Origin: Actinomycetota bacterium
GTDB taxonomy: Bacteria; Actinomycetota; Thermoleophilia; Solirubrobacterales; Solirubrobacteraceae
NCBI GenBank assembly: GCA_009699865.1
Contig: WLNJ01000014.1
Location: 1 to 39,016, forward strand
DNA: 39,016 bases
Direction: 5' to 3'
A program made the translations under genes and the position numbers. The notes under the pieces are model-generated. The model worked only from the letters and a program-made list of their open reading frames with translations, searched no databases and had not been told where the DNA came from. This document shows, piece by piece, positions 16,703 through 27,826 of the stretch (positions are counted from its first letter, which is position 1; every line of letters starts with the position of its first letter).

Positions 16703-18484
16703 TCAGGAGTACAGCTCCTCAATTTCAGCGGAATACTTCGCAGCGATCGGTTTGCGCTTGAGCTTCATCGTCGGAGTCAGCTCGTCACCACCCGGCTCCC
16801 AGTCAGTTGGGAGGATGACAAAGCGCTTGATCTGCTCAACACGCGCCATCTTCTGATTCGCCGTGTCGATCGCCGCCTCAAGCTCCGCTCTGATCTGTGG
16901 GTCCGCCGAAAGTGTGGCTAGGTCGCTGGTGGCAATGCCGTGTTGGCTGCCCCACGCTGGAGCCATGTCCACATCAAGAACGATCAACGCCGTGTTGTAG
17001 GGCCTAGCGTCCCCGATTACGCAGGCCTGCCCAATCAGTGGGCTCGAGGTCTTTACGGTCGCCTCAATGTTTGCCGGCGACATGTTCTTACCCGCAGCGT
17101 TGATGATGATCTCCTTCTTCCGATCAACGATCTTGAGATAGCCCGCGTCGTCGAGAATCCCAATGTCACCGGTGTGGAGCCAACCTTCCGTGTCAATCGT
17201 TTCCGCCGTTGCCTTCGGGTTGTTCCGGTACCCCTTCATCACGCAGGCGCCCCGAATCAGGACTTCCCCATCCTCAGCAATCTTGATCTCGGCGCCAGGA
17301 GAAGGCGGTCCCACCGTTCCAATCCGCACGGCACCAGCTGGATTGAGAGTTCCGTAACCACATGTTTCCGACATGCCCCAGAGCTCTGCGAGCTCAATCC
17401 CAATGGCGTGAAAGAACTCAATTACCTCAGGTGGCGTTGGCGCTGCTCCGACGCCCACTGTCCGAACGTCATCCAAGCCAAGCATGGTGCGGAGGCCTTT
17501 GAAATATGTCTCGTCGGCATGGCTGACGCGCGCTGCTAGGTCGGCCGGGACGGTGTCGCCGCGCTGTCCGATTTGGATGGCCTCAATGGCGTCTGCAAGA
17601 GCTTCAGTCAGGGGCGCTGACTGCTCCGGTGGCTGCGCTGCCAGCATGGCCTCAAGCCCCGCCTTGAGCTTCTCCCAGATCCTTGGTACGGCGAAGAACC
17701 AGTTTGGCCGAACCTGCGGAAGGAACTGGATGATCTGGCGTGGGTCGGGACAGCAGGTAATGGATGCCCCATAGACAATCGGGATGTAGTGGTGGGCATC
17801 ACGCTCGGCAATATGAGCCGCAGGAAGCCAGGAGATCAGCCGGTCCCCGGGCTGGAGGTGGACGAGCTCGGCAACGGCACGCGTGACGGGAAGAAGGTTG
17901 CCGTGTGTGAGCTCAACCCCCTTAGGAGGGCCGGTGGTACCGGAGGTGTAGATCAAAGTCAGAACGTCGCCTTCCTCAACAGCCTCGGCCGCAGCCTGAG
18001 CATCAAACGATGGGTTGGAACCCCTTACATCAGCCCATGCCTTGAGAATCGGCCGCGCTGGGTCGGTCTCCCCGTCGACGGTGATGATCGTCTCAAGGCT
18101 CGTTCCTGCCTGTGCCTCCAGCATCACGTCGAGATACTCAGACGAGACAATCGCCACCTTCGGAGCTGCGTCCTCCAGCAAGTACTTAATTTGGTCAGCG
18201 GTGTAGGTCTGGTAGACCGAGAATGGAGTGCCGCCAGCAGTGACCACTGCCATATCCGCGATATGAAACTCAGGACGGTTACCCATCATCAGCGCAACCG
18301 TGTCAGGCCGGCCAACGCCAAGCCCGACCAGACCACCTGCAATGAGATCTATCTCATCAAGCAGCTGGGACCAAGTGAACGAAACCTCATCATCGGCCGT
18401 CCTAACCGCGACGATATCCCCGTGGTTTGCTGCTGTTTCTCGGATGGCTAGTGCCATCGTTGCGCTGGCTGATGAGTTGCTCAT
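16703..18484 (-). CDS. Long-chain acyl-CoA ligase (AMP-forming, FadD/FAA1-like)
   Basis: A 593-residue ANL-superfamily enzyme that activates fatty acids with ATP and CoA. The phosphate loop is YTSGTTGPPKGVELTHGN (179-196). Further on come WGMSETCGYG, the HTGDIGILDDAGYLKIVDRKK block with the hinge Asp and Arg, AAGKNMSPANIE, and the C-terminal KLKRKPI with the catalytic-type Lys. The pattern is that of the FAA1/FadD15 group of long-chain ligases. A strong ribosome binding site (AGGGGGGAG) precedes the ATG. It sits between rseP and ispG, a position where these two are often adjacent, so it looks inserted. It could feed the WS/DGAT at 4585. Confidence 0.93.
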   Translation of the reverse strand: MSNSSASATMALAIRETAANHGDIVAVRTADDEVSFTWSQLLDEIDLIAGGLVGLGVGRPDTVALMMGNRPEFHIADMAVVTAGGTPFSVYQTYTADQIKYLLEDAAPKVAIVSSEYLDVMLEAQAGTSLETIITVDGETDPARPILKAWADVRGSNPSFDAQAAAEAVEEGDVLTLIYTSGTTGPPKGVELTHGNLLPVTRAVAELVHLQPGDRLISWLPAAHIAERDAHHYIPIVYGASITCCPDPRQIIQFLPQVRPNWFFAVPRIWEKLKAGLEAMLAAQPPEQSAPLTEALADAIEAIQIGQRGDTVPADLAARVSHADETYFKGLRTMLGLDDVRTVGVGAAPTPPEVIEFFHAIGIELAELWGMSETCGYGTLNPAGAVRIGTVGPPSPGAEIKIAEDGEVLIRGACVMKGYRNNPKATAETIDTEGWLHTGDIGILDDAGYLKIVDRKKEIIINAAGKNMSPANIEATVKTSSPLIGQACVIGDARPYNTALIVLDVDMAPAWGSQHGIATSDLATLSADPQIRAELEAAIDTANQKMARVEQIKRFVILPTDWEPGGDELTPTMKLKRKPIAAKYSAEIEELYS

Positions 18485-18528
18485 TTCTCCCCCCTAGAGA
18501 TAGAGCCCGAGCCTATCGCAACGCCGGC

Positions 18529-19605
18529 TCAGTGAGGCTGTGAAAAGCCGCCCGATCCAAGCCGGCCGATGTCATTGGATAAGCCGATCACAAAGAGAAC
18601 CGCCACTAGCCCAAAGCCGATCAGCGCAGCCCGCTCTAAGGCCTGGGTGCTGGCTGGACGCCCACGAACCTTTTCAATCAGCAGCCAAAGGAGATGACCG
18701 CCATCGAGGGGAAGTATTGGAAGGAGGTTCACGAGCGCAATCGATAACGAGATGAAGGCGAGAAGCTCAAGTGCGTTGACGAGATCCTCGGAGAATGCCT
18801 CCTCCGTAACCGCAACACCCCCGACGATCCCTCCTAGCTGGCTCCGCTGTTTGGAGTCAGCAACCCCAGATATTGCTTTGAAGGTTGCCTGACTGACATG
18901 CCAAGACGCTGTGATTGAGGTCCCAGCGGCCTCCCCGAACGGAACGCCATGTCGGTCTGTGGCAAAAGCGAAGCCAAGCCGCATTGCCTTAGCTTTCTCG
19001 TCATAGCGCGGGAAGAGCAGGAGGCGTTCGGTGTGACCATTCCGGACAACGACCACGGCGGCGGCAGCTGTCGCGTAGCAGCCGGGAGTTTGGGCAGGCA
19101 CGCAGCGATGCGACCGAGTCTGCTTGACGAACGCCTCCGGACCTCCCTTCACACCATCCACCGAAACGATGCGATCACCGGCCTTCAGAGACCCCAATGC
19201 CGGTGCTTGGAGGGCGCTTCCGCTAATCCTTGATGTCGGCGTCTGTTGCCCACTCACCATCAAGAGCGCGGTTACAAGTACTAGGCACGTGAGAAGGTTT
19301 GCGGCTGGGCCCGCTGCGATCACAAACGCCCTCTTCCAGATCGCCTTATGTGCGTATGAGCAGGATTCGTCCTCCTCAGACACCTCCTCCACAGGGTTCT
19401 GCCCAGTGATCCGGACATACCCACCAAGTGGGATGGACCCCAAAGCGAACTCCGTTGAACCAATCTTGCGCTTCAGCAGAATCGGCGGGAAGAACAGAGC
19501 AAACCGTTCTACCTTCATGCCAACTAGGCGGGCGGCGATCGCGTGCCCACCTTCGTGGATCACGATCAACGCTGCAATTCCGGCGATGGTCAGAAGCCAG
19601 CTCAC
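18529..19605 (-). CDS. rseP: Site-2 protease / RseP-like intramembrane zinc metalloprotease
   Basis: A 358-residue M50 peptidase. The zinc site is HEGGH (His17, Glu18, His21) in the first membrane helix, with the third ligand in the C-terminal LPLDGGHLLW motif. A central PDZ-like domain (SLKAGDRIVSVDGVKGG) lies on the outside and carries a short Cys-containing insertion (HRCVPAQTPGCYAT). The family cuts membrane anti-sigma factors and remnant signal peptides. The GTG at 19605 overlaps the dxr stop (GTGA). The protein might act on the RskA-like membrane protein encoded at 8135, but nothing in the sequence shows this. Confidence 0.94.
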   Translation of the reverse strand: MSWLLTIAGIAALIVIHEGGHAIAARLVGMKVERFALFFPPILLKRKIGSTEFALGSIPLGGYVRITGQNPVEEVSEEDESCSYAHKAIWKRAFVIAAGPAANLLTCLVLVTALLMVSGQQTPTSRISGSALQAPALGSLKAGDRIVSVDGVKGGPEAFVKQTRSHRCVPAQTPGCYATAAAAVVVVRNGHTERLLLFPRYDEKAKAMRLGFAFATDRHGVPFGEAAGTSITASWHVSQATFKAISGVADSKQRSQLGGIVGGVAVTEEAFSEDLVNALELLAFISLSIALVNLLPILPLDGGHLLWLLIEKVRGRPASTQALERAALIGFGLVAVLFVIGLSNDIGRLGSGGFSQPH

Positions 19606-20750
19606 GCCCCGACCTCAATTGCGTTTGCTGCTTCAGCAGTGAGGGCTCGGGCCGCGCTGTCAGCCTCATCAAGCTCAGCGAATGTCGAGCCGGGCAGGTC
19701 CTCAAGCTGTCCTAGGGAACCGGCGACCAAGGGAATGATCTCCCCGAAGGGGATCCGCCCCTCAAGAAATGCTGTGACCGCAACCTCGTTGGCGGCGTTG
19801 AGGACAGCGGGCGCGCTCCCACCGCGCGAGCCGGCGGCAATTGCTAGCGGAAGGGCAGCAAAGGCAGTTAGGTCCGGCTCCTCAAAGGTAAGACTTCCAA
19901 CCGCTGCCAAGCCCAGAGGAGCGACGCCAATATTGCGTCGGGTTCTACCCTCCACAGCCCAAGCAATAGGAGCCTTCATGTCAGGCATTCCCATGTGAGC
20001 AAGCTGCATCCCATCGGCGAGTTCAACAAGAGCGTGAACGATTGACTGCGGGTGGACCAGCACATTCAGGTCTTCATACGGAAACCCGAAGAGGTGATGA
20101 GCCTCTATCAGCTCAAGACCCTTGTTCATCATCGTGGCCGAATCAATGGTGATCTTGCCCCCCATCGCCCAGGTCGGGTGGTTAAGAGCTTCCTCCACCG
20201 TCACATTGGCCATGCGTTCAGCCGTCCAGCCCCGAAAAGGACCGCCGGACGCCGTCAGCGTAAGGCTGGATACCTCATTGGGTGCCACCCCTTCAAGCAG
20301 CTGGGCCAGACTCGCGTGTTCAGAATCAACGGGAATGATCTCGCATCCGTTCTCTGCCGCTAACTCCTTCACCAGATGGCCAGCCGCAACGAGGGACTCC
20401 TTGTTCGCAAGTGCTACATCCGCCCCGCTCTCTAGAGCGGACCTAGTCACCGATAGACCGGCGTAACCGACAAGGGCATTAAGGACAAGGTCCGGTTTGA
20501 GCTCAGAGATCAGCGCCTCGATTGAGCCTACCCCCACTCGGAGGGTCACTCCATCTGGCACTTGCTCAGCGAACCGCTCCGCGGCTAAAGCAAGCTCCGT
20601 GACCCCGGCCTGGGCGGCTAGATCAAAAAGCTCTCCAGCCCTTCTTCCCGCACCCATACCAACGATCGCAATCGCATCATTGCCAGCCAGAACCTCAACG
20701 GCTTGGGTCCCAATGGAGCCGGTTACCCCGGCAATCACAATTCGCTTCAT
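19602..20750 (-). CDS. dxr: 1-deoxy-D-xylulose 5-phosphate reductoisomerase
   Basis: This 382-residue NADPH-dependent enzyme makes MEP, the first committed step of non-mevalonate isoprenoid synthesis. The nucleotide-binding VTGSIGTQAVEVL is at the N-terminus. The metal and substrate segments follow: LANKESLVAAGH, PVDSEHASL, LTASGGPFRG, HPTWAMGGKITIDSATM and MNKGLELIEAHHLFG. The ATG at 20750 puts MKRIVIAGVTG at the start, as expected; longer readings add unrelated residues. It lies 34 bp after cdsA and overlaps rseP. Confidence 0.96.
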   Translation of the reverse strand: MKRIVIAGVTGSIGTQAVEVLAGNDAIAIVGMGAGRRAGELFDLAAQAGVTELALAAERFAEQVPDGVTLRVGVGSIEALISELKPDLVLNALVGYAGLSVTRSALESGADVALANKESLVAAGHLVKELAAENGCEIIPVDSEHASLAQLLEGVAPNEVSSLTLTASGGPFRGWTAERMANVTVEEALNHPTWAMGGKITIDSATMMNKGLELIEAHHLFGFPYEDLNVLVHPQSIVHALVELADGMQLAHMGMPDMKAPIAWAVEGRTRRNIGVAPLGLAAVGSLTFEEPDLTAFAALPLAIAAGSRGGSAPAVLNAANEVAVTAFLEGRIPFGEIIPLVAGSLGQLEDLPGSTFAELDEADSAARALTAEAANAIEVGA

Positions 20751-20784
20751 AGGGCCATGCTGGCACATGAAGGGCTGAAGTCCA

Positions 20785-21579
20785 TCACCCCAGTAGGTGC
20801 CAGACCCAATAGACCCCAACGATGGAGAACAAAACTCCGTCGAGACGATCTAAAGCGCCGCCATGAGGCCCGAGGGTCCGGGCCGTGTCCTTGGCCCCAG
20901 CATCCCTCTTGATCAGGCTCTCAAAGAGATCCCCGGCTGGGGCTAGAACCGCAACGGTGACGCCGATCGCAATTGCCGTTCCCGCCGCAAGCCAATCCTG
21001 GTAGAGGCTCGCTACAAACGCAGCAGCCACAGCAGCGATCATCCCTGCGAGAAGTCCCTCAACGGTCTTGCGTGGAGAGATCCTCGGTGCCAGCGGCTTA
21101 GTCCCAAACGAGCGCCCGCCAAAGTAGGCACCGGTATCCCCGGCAAACGTGGCAACCAGAGCGTCAAGGACTATCCCTCCGCCATGTGTCATGTCGCGCA
21201 GCAACACGGCATGGCTAAAGCCGATTGCAATCCACCAGATCCCTAGTCCAGTCGCTAGGACCGAATCAGTCGAACCGTCGAGCTGGGGCTTGGCAGCCGC
21301 CATGGCAAAAGTCAGCGGCAGCGTTACCCAGACGGCAAACAGCAGGGCTGACGGACCACCCAACTTGGCAGCAATAACACACCCTGCCAGCCCAGCAAAC
21401 CCAGCTAGCCTGAGCGGCCGTCGGGCAGCGAGCAATTCGTAGAGCTCGTGGAGACAGAGGCAGCCGATCGCGGTCACAGCGGCCGCGAAGAACCACCCGC
21501 CGACCGCCACCAGAACCACCGCAAGCGCTGCCAGTGGAACCGACACCAAGAATCGTCCCATCAGATCACTTCGCTTCAT
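20785..21579 (-). CDS. cdsA: Phosphatidate cytidylyltransferase
   Basis: A 264-residue polytopic membrane enzyme making CDP-diacylglycerol from phosphatidate and CTP. About seven hydrophobic helices are visible. The C-terminal family signature is complete (SLIKRDAGAKD followed by LGPHGGALDRLD). Its product is the substrate of the PgsA-like enzyme at 12362-12964. The ATG overlaps the uppS stop (ATGA). Confidence 0.95.
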   Translation of the reverse strand: MKRSDLMGRFLVSVPLAALAVVLVAVGGWFFAAAVTAIGCLCLHELYELLAARRPLRLAGFAGLAGCVIAAKLGGPSALLFAVWVTLPLTFAMAAAKPQLDGSTDSVLATGLGIWWIAIGFSHAVLLRDMTHGGGIVLDALVATFAGDTGAYFGGRSFGTKPLAPRISPRKTVEGLLAGMIAAVAAAFVASLYQDWLAAGTAIAIGVTVAVLAPAGDLFESLIKRDAGAKDTARTLGPHGGALDRLDGVLFSIVGVYWVWHLLG

Positions 21580-22261
21580 CTCCGGCCCCCAAATCTTCTC
21601 TCTCGTGCTGTGTACTCGTCTAGACAGAAACGCAGGTCCTCCCGCGTGAAGTCTGGCCAGAGCGACTCATGAAAGACGAACTCGCTGTACGCACATTGCC
21701 ACAGAAGGAAGTTGGAGATCCGTTGCTCCCCGCTTGTACGGATCAAAAGGTCGGGATCCCGGAGTCCCGATTGCCCAATCAGCTTGTTGAACTCCTTCTC
21801 CCCGCCACCCTTGTACTTCCCTGCGGCACGAACGATCTCATCCCGACTTCCATAGTTAAACGCAACAAAGAGGTCTATTCGGTCGTTCTTTGCCGTCTCC
21901 GCCTCGGCCCAAGCCATCCGCTCAACCAGCGATTTTGGAATCCGTCGGTCGGCTCGGTCCCCAACGAACCGCATCCGAACTCCCTCAGCGTTGAGCTCTG
22001 GGGTCTCGCTCTGGAGTCGCTCATCGAACATCTTCATCAAGCCACGGACCTCAGTGGCTGACCGTGACCAGTTCTCAGTTGAGAAGGAGTAAACGGTCAG
22101 CTGCTCAACGCCAAACTCAACGCAGTCGCGGAGTCGGGCCTTGACCGTATCGGCACCAGCCGCATGCCCCTCCACAACGGGCTGTCCTCGGTCCTGGGCC
22201 CAACGACCATTGCCGTCAGTGATAATCGCAACGGTTTTAGCCCGTCGCGGCTCAGGCGGAC

Positions 22262-22265
<4 letters not shown>
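21576..22265 (-). CDS. uppS: Isoprenyl (undecaprenyl) diphosphate synthase, cis-type
   Basis: A 229-residue cis-prenyltransferase producing the lipid carrier for cell-wall synthesis. The catalytic block is DGNGRWA (Asp17-Ala23), preceded by Thr where Met is common. Other family blocks are TVYSFSTENWSRS, FVAFNYGSRDEIV, DLLIRTSGEQRISNFLLWQCAYSEF and FHESLWPDF. The start is a TTG that overlaps the frr stop (TTGA). It places the conserved domain 11 residues in, and no better start exists. Product chain length cannot be told. Confidence 0.95.
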
Positions 22266-24139
<1,874 letters not shown>

Positions 24140-24143
<4 letters not shown>

Positions 24144-25252
24144 GCGGACTCCTCCTCGGCTTTTGGAGCCTCCTCTGCGGGAGCCTCAGCCTCCGCGGGA
24201 GCAGCAGCTTCGTCTGGAGCTGCGTCCGTTTCCGTCTCCTTCGCAGGCTCAGCGTCGGCTTGTGGTGTTGCCTCAGCAGCGGGAGCCTCTGGCTCTGCTG
24301 CTGTTGCGGCCTCTGCTGCTGCGTTGGCTTCTGCCTGTTCAGCAACGCGCTCTGCAACTGCCTCGCGTACAGCAACCTCAGCCTCGGCTCTCGCCTGCTC
24401 AGCCTCTGCTGCTTCGATGACGACGGCCTGGGCCGCTGCCTTGGTGGCAGCTTCCTCTTCAACTGCGAGTCGACGTGCTGCCTCTTCGGCTTCACGCTTT
24501 TCACGGTTTTCCTTGTCGGCAAGGGCGCGAGCAGCTGCCTCAGCGCGAGCCTGCTCCTCCTCTGCCTTGAAGAGACCTCTCGACTGTGCGATGACATCGC
24601 TGATTGAGTTGGCGATCAGCTGGCACGAGCGCATGGCATCGTCGTTGCCCGGAATCACGAAGTCGACTCCGGTTGGGTCGCAGTTTGTGTCCACAAGTGC
24701 AATGACTGGGATGCGGAGGCGGTTTGCCTCCTTGACGGCGATCTCCTCAGTGTTGATGTCAAAGACGATGACTACGTCAGGAACTCGTGTCATGTGCTTG
24801 ACGCCACCGAGGTTGTTTGTCAGCTTGACAAGGTCGGCTTCTGCTGACATCCGCTCCTTGGTTGGGAGCAACGCAAGCTGGCCCTCGGCTGAGTAGCGCT
24901 CAAGGTCATGGAGACGCTTGATCCGCCTTGAGATGGTCTGGAAGTTGGTCAGAAGTCCGCCGAGCCAACGGTGGTTGACATATGGCATGTCAGCGGCTTC
25001 CGCTGCCTCGCGAACGGCGTCACGGGCCTGCTTCTTCGTGCCTACAAACAGCACGGTTCCACCGCGACGGGCGGTCTCAGCGCAGAAGGCCTGGGCCTTC
25101 GCAAGAAGCGCCTCCGTCTGGAGCAAGTCAATGAGGTAAATGCCCTGCATCTCGCCGTGGATATAACGGCGCATGCGTGGGTCCCAGCGTTGAGTCTGGT
25201 GTCCGAAGTGAACTCCGGCTTCCAGCAATTCACGGATGCCAGTGGCGGCCAT
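24140..25252 (-). CDS. rpsB: Ribosomal protein S2 with long Ala/Glu-rich C-terminal extension
   Basis: The first ~228 residues are a standard small-subunit protein S2: LLEAGVHFGHQTQRWDPRM, IYLIDLLQT, FVGTKKQARD, RWLGGLLTN, and the DTNCDPTGVDFVIPGNDDA block. About 140 further residues follow, almost all Ala, Glu, Arg, Gln and Pro: a predicted helical/coiled segment (EEEQARAEAAARALADKEN) and then an acidic, Pro-rich tail. The frame is open throughout and the tail overlaps the tsf start, so it is part of the gene. AAAGGGAG lies 9 nt before the ATG. The 146-bp gap to rluD holds two inverted repeats. Confidence 0.96.
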
Positions 25253-25306
25253 GTTTAGGTACTCCCTTTGTTAATTGTTTTTGATGCCGTCTGGTCCGTA
25301 ACTGCG

Positions 25307-25324
25307 CCCCGCTTCAAAGCGGGG
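25307..25324 (-). promoter_or_regulatory. Hairpin in the rpsB leader
   Basis: CCCCGCT-TTGA-AGCGGGG (minus strand) is a perfect 7-bp stem with a four-base loop, ending 54 nt before the rpsB ATG. No U-tract follows, so it is not a standard terminator. It could be part of an S2 autoregulatory leader, which is known for rpsB in other bacteria; that is inference. Confidence 0.35.
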
Positions 25325-25375
25325 AGGGTCGCAGCCGATCCACCAAACGGGTTGAGTTCCGATTGACCAGCAATG

Positions 25376-25393
25376 TTAGGCGATCCGGCCTAA
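25376..25393. repeat. Inverted repeat after rluD
   Basis: TTAGGC-GATCCG-GCCTAA is a 6-bp perfect inverted repeat lying 5 bp after the rluD stop. It lacks a U-tract. It may be a weak terminator, an operator for the rpsB promoter, or chance. Confidence 0.3.
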
Positions 25394-25398
25394 TTCAG

Positions 25399-26313
25399 TC
25401 ACTTGCTGAGCGGAACTTCACCCAGACGGGCCCTCTCTAGGGCACTCGCAAGGTCCTCAGGCAGCTCTGATTCAAAGCCAAGTGGCTCCTCTGTAATCGG
25501 GTGTGCAAATGCGAGCGAGGCTGAGTGCAGGAACTGTCGCTCCAGTCCGAAGGCGTTTGGAACCCCATATTCGGGATCCCCCGCCACCGGAAGTCCGATG
25601 ACCTTCAGATGAGCGCGAATCTGGTGTGTTCGCCCGGTCTGGAGCGATACATCTAGAAGGGTGGCATAGGGAAACGCCTGATCGACTGTGAAGTGGGTTA
25701 TTGCGTCTCTCGGAGTGTCCGTAGAAGTTGACATCCGTGTGCGTACTCTGCGGTCACGGCCAATCGCCGCATCGATGGTCCCCTCCCGCGTTTCCGGCGC
25801 CCCAACAACCAGTGCTTTGTAACCGCGCTTTACATCTCGGTCCTCAAGCATTTGCCGCAGCACGCGGTGGGACTCCTCCTGCCGGGCAAGAATCATGAGC
25901 CCGCTGGTGTGCTGATCAAGCCGGTGGACTATCCCTGCGCGCTCCTCCTCCCCTCCTCCAATCTGATGAGCCAGAAGTTGGGCGAGCGTCCCAGTCTGAT
26001 GGCCTGGCGCTGGGTGCACAACAAGGTTGGGTGGCTTCGAAACAACCATCAGCCATTCATCGATGTAGACAACCTCGATTGGGGGGCCTGCCTCACCCTT
26101 CAACGCAGGCTTCGCCGCCGGGGCAGTCAGGACGACGGTCTCTCCCTCCGAAACCGGCCACGACTTGGCCCGCAGCTCACCATCCACTAGCACGAGCCCT
26201 GAGTCAATCGCCCTTACGGCAGCAGTCCTCGAGCCGTAGTGCTCGCCCAACCAAGCATCGAGCCGGAGGCCCGCTGCTTCTTCAGGAATCTTGAGGGTTC
26301 TTGTCTCGGCCAT
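25399..26313 (-). CDS. rluD: 23S rRNA pseudouridine synthase, RluD-like
   Basis: A 304-residue RluA-family enzyme converting uridines in rRNA to pseudouridine. An S4-like domain covers about 10-70 (LRLDAWLGEHY, LVLVDGELRAK). The catalytic motif is GIVHRLDQHTSGLMILA with Asp133, and the family end blocks LQTGRTHQIRAHL and PVAGDPEYG are present. The ATG at 26313 overlaps the end of lspA by 32 nt, a longer overlap than elsewhere here. It is kept because the S4-like domain starts right after it. The order lspA-rluD is common in actinobacteria. Confidence 0.94.
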   Translation of the reverse strand: MAETRTLKIPEEAAGLRLDAWLGEHYGSRTAAVRAIDSGLVLVDGELRAKSWPVSEGETVVLTAPAAKPALKGEAGPPIEVVYIDEWLMVVSKPPNLVVHPAPGHQTGTLAQLLAHQIGGGEEERAGIVHRLDQHTSGLMILARQEESHRVLRQMLEDRDVKRGYKALVVGAPETREGTIDAAIGRDRRVRTRMSTSTDTPRDAITHFTVDQAFPYATLLDVSLQTGRTHQIRAHLKVIGLPVAGDPEYGVPNAFGLERQFLHSASLAFAHPITEEPLGFESELPEDLASALERARLGEVPLSK

Positions 26314-26761
26314 AAATTTCCGCGATTACAACCAGGGCCACGACACCAACCGTGATAGCCATGTCCGCAATGTTGAACGCGGGCCAGTGTGGCAGCTTGA
26401 TGAAATCCGTCACCGCGCCGGCTTGGAAGCGGTCCCAAAGATTGCCGAGTGCGCCACCCAACACGAGGCCGGCCGGGATCCATGCCAGCGAGGACGATGT
26501 ATGACGCCCGAACCAGATCAGCACGCCGGTCAATGCGGCAACGGTTAGGGCCGGAACAACCCATCCGGCCCCATCCATGAAGCCGAATGCCACCCCGTGG
26601 TTGGATACGCGAACGAGGTCGAGTGGACCGAGAAGATCCCTTCTTTCACCGACAATGATGTTTGAGCGCACAGCCGACTTGACGGCCTGGTCCAAGAGCA
26701 GCACGAACGAAGCAAGACCCAACGCTCGCAGCCACGCTCCTTGCTTTGGGGACACGTTCAC
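26282..26761 (-). CDS. lspA: Lipoprotein signal peptidase (SPase II)
   Basis: A 159-residue inner-membrane aspartic protease that removes lipoprotein signal peptides. Four membrane helices are visible. The conserved blocks are LLDQAVK, NHGVAFGF, GNLWDRFQAGAVTDFI and WPAFNIADMAI, giving the catalytic pair Asp119 and Asp133. It starts at a GTG overlapping the yggT stop (GTGA). Confidence 0.96.
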   Translation of the reverse strand: MNVSPKQGAWLRALGLASFVLLLDQAVKSAVRSNIIVGERRDLLGPLDLVRVSNHGVAFGFMDGAGWVVPALTVAALTGVLIWFGRHTSSSLAWIPAGLVLGGALGNLWDRFQAGAVTDFIKLPHWPAFNIADMAITVGVVALVVIAEIYGRDKNPQDS

Positions 26762-27051
26762 CCCCGGACAAGCTGAACGAGAATACCGCCGCCCAGCTGG
26801 ACCGCAAAGAGCGCTACCAACGGTGATAGGTCCACGGGGCCAAGTGGCGGAATGAAACGTCTGAGGAGAGACATGAATGGTCCAACCACGCCATCCAGAA
26901 ACTTAAAGACGGGAGTCAGGCGCCCTGGGCTCATCCCGCTTGACAGGACCCAGGACTCAACGACCCAGCCGACAATCAGAATGCTGTAGACAAGGATGAG
27001 GGCCTCCATGAAGCCTGCCATCTGCATCCGTACGGTGGCAAGAATGATCAT
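26758..27051 (-). CDS. YggT-family membrane protein
   Basis: A 97-residue protein with two membrane helices around a short loop containing the family segment DGVVGPFMSLLRRFIPPLGPVDLSPL. In Gram-positive bacteria and plastids the YggT/YlmG family lies near sepF and is linked to cell division or nucleoid distribution; the molecular role is unclear. It overlaps the proC stop (ATGA) and the lspA start. Confidence 0.9.
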   Translation of the reverse strand: MIILATVRMQMAGFMEALILVYSILIVGWVVESWVLSSGMSPGRLTPVFKFLDGVVGPFMSLLRRFIPPLGPVDLSPLVALFAVQLGGGILVQLVRG

Positions 27052-27794
27052 CCAGCGGGCTCCAGAACTGCTTTGACTGCAGCCTTGAAGGAGTCCCGCA
27101 GGCCAGTGGCTTCTAACGCCGCCACCCCTCGCTCCGTCGACCCACCAGGGGAACAGACTTCACGCCTAAGCCTCTCCGCGTCTCCCTGCCGAACCTGGAG
27201 CAGTTCAGCGGTGCCTGAGAGCGTGTGCATCACAAGTTCCGTGGCAAGCGGCCGGTCTAGGCCGTATTCCACACCCGCGTCAACGAACGCCTCAACAACG
27301 AAGGCCAAGAAGCCTGGCGCGTTGCTTGAGAGCGCCATTGCTCGCTCGATCAGATCCTCATCAAGGTCAACAACGTGACCCAATCGGCCAAAGAGCGCCC
27401 TGACTGGGTCTCCGTCGGGGCCGTTACCGCTAGGCCAACAGAGGACACCCTTGCCAACTTCGACCGGCAGGTTTGGAAGAACTCGGTAAGCCGGCGTACG
27501 GGTATATGCCGAGCGAATCTCGGCCAGGCTGACCGAGCCAAGGATTGAGATCACTGCCTTCGCGTTCCCATCAAGCTCAGCCGCTACCTGCTGTAACTGG
27601 GCAGGCTTGTGACACAGGACAACGAGGTCAACCTGCTGTGCGACTTCTAGGTTCGTGGCCAGAGCGCGCCCACCTGTCTCCGCGGCGAGCGCCTCTGCCC
27701 GCTCAATCACAGGGTCTGAGACAACAACGGGCTCACCCCAGCCACGGGCAAGGGCCGAGGCCATGCTTCCGGCTCCGATCAGTCCAACCTGCAT
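27048..27794 (-). CDS. proC: Pyrroline-5-carboxylate reductase
   Basis: A 248-residue enzyme for the last step of proline synthesis. The NAD(P)-binding MQVGLIGAGSMASAL starts the protein. VVLCHKPAQLQQV, YRVLPNLPVEVGKGV, LSSNAPGFLAFVVEAFVDAG and the end block CSPGGSTERGVAALE fit the family. The ATG at 27794 is chosen because the Rossmann motif begins there. A TTG at 27830, overlapping the sepF stop as TTGA, would add 12 atypical residues but cannot be ruled out. It sits between sepF and yggT, with which it is probably co-transcribed. Confidence 0.93.
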   Translation of the reverse strand: MQVGLIGAGSMASALARGWGEPVVVSDPVIERAEALAAETGGRALATNLEVAQQVDLVVLCHKPAQLQQVAAELDGNAKAVISILGSVSLAEIRSAYTRTPAYRVLPNLPVEVGKGVLCWPSGNGPDGDPVRALFGRLGHVVDLDEDLIERAMALSSNAPGFLAFVVEAFVDAGVEYGLDRPLATELVMHTLSGTAELLQVRQGDAERLRREVCSPGGSTERGVAALEATGLRDSFKAAVKAVLEPAG

Positions 27795-27826
27795 GGGCTC
27801 GCCAGAGCGTCCGACCCGGAGGCCGA

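Noticed and set aside
20751-20819. N-terminal extension of dxr
   Set aside because: The Rossmann motif begins directly after the ATG at 20750, and the extension overlaps the cdsA end.
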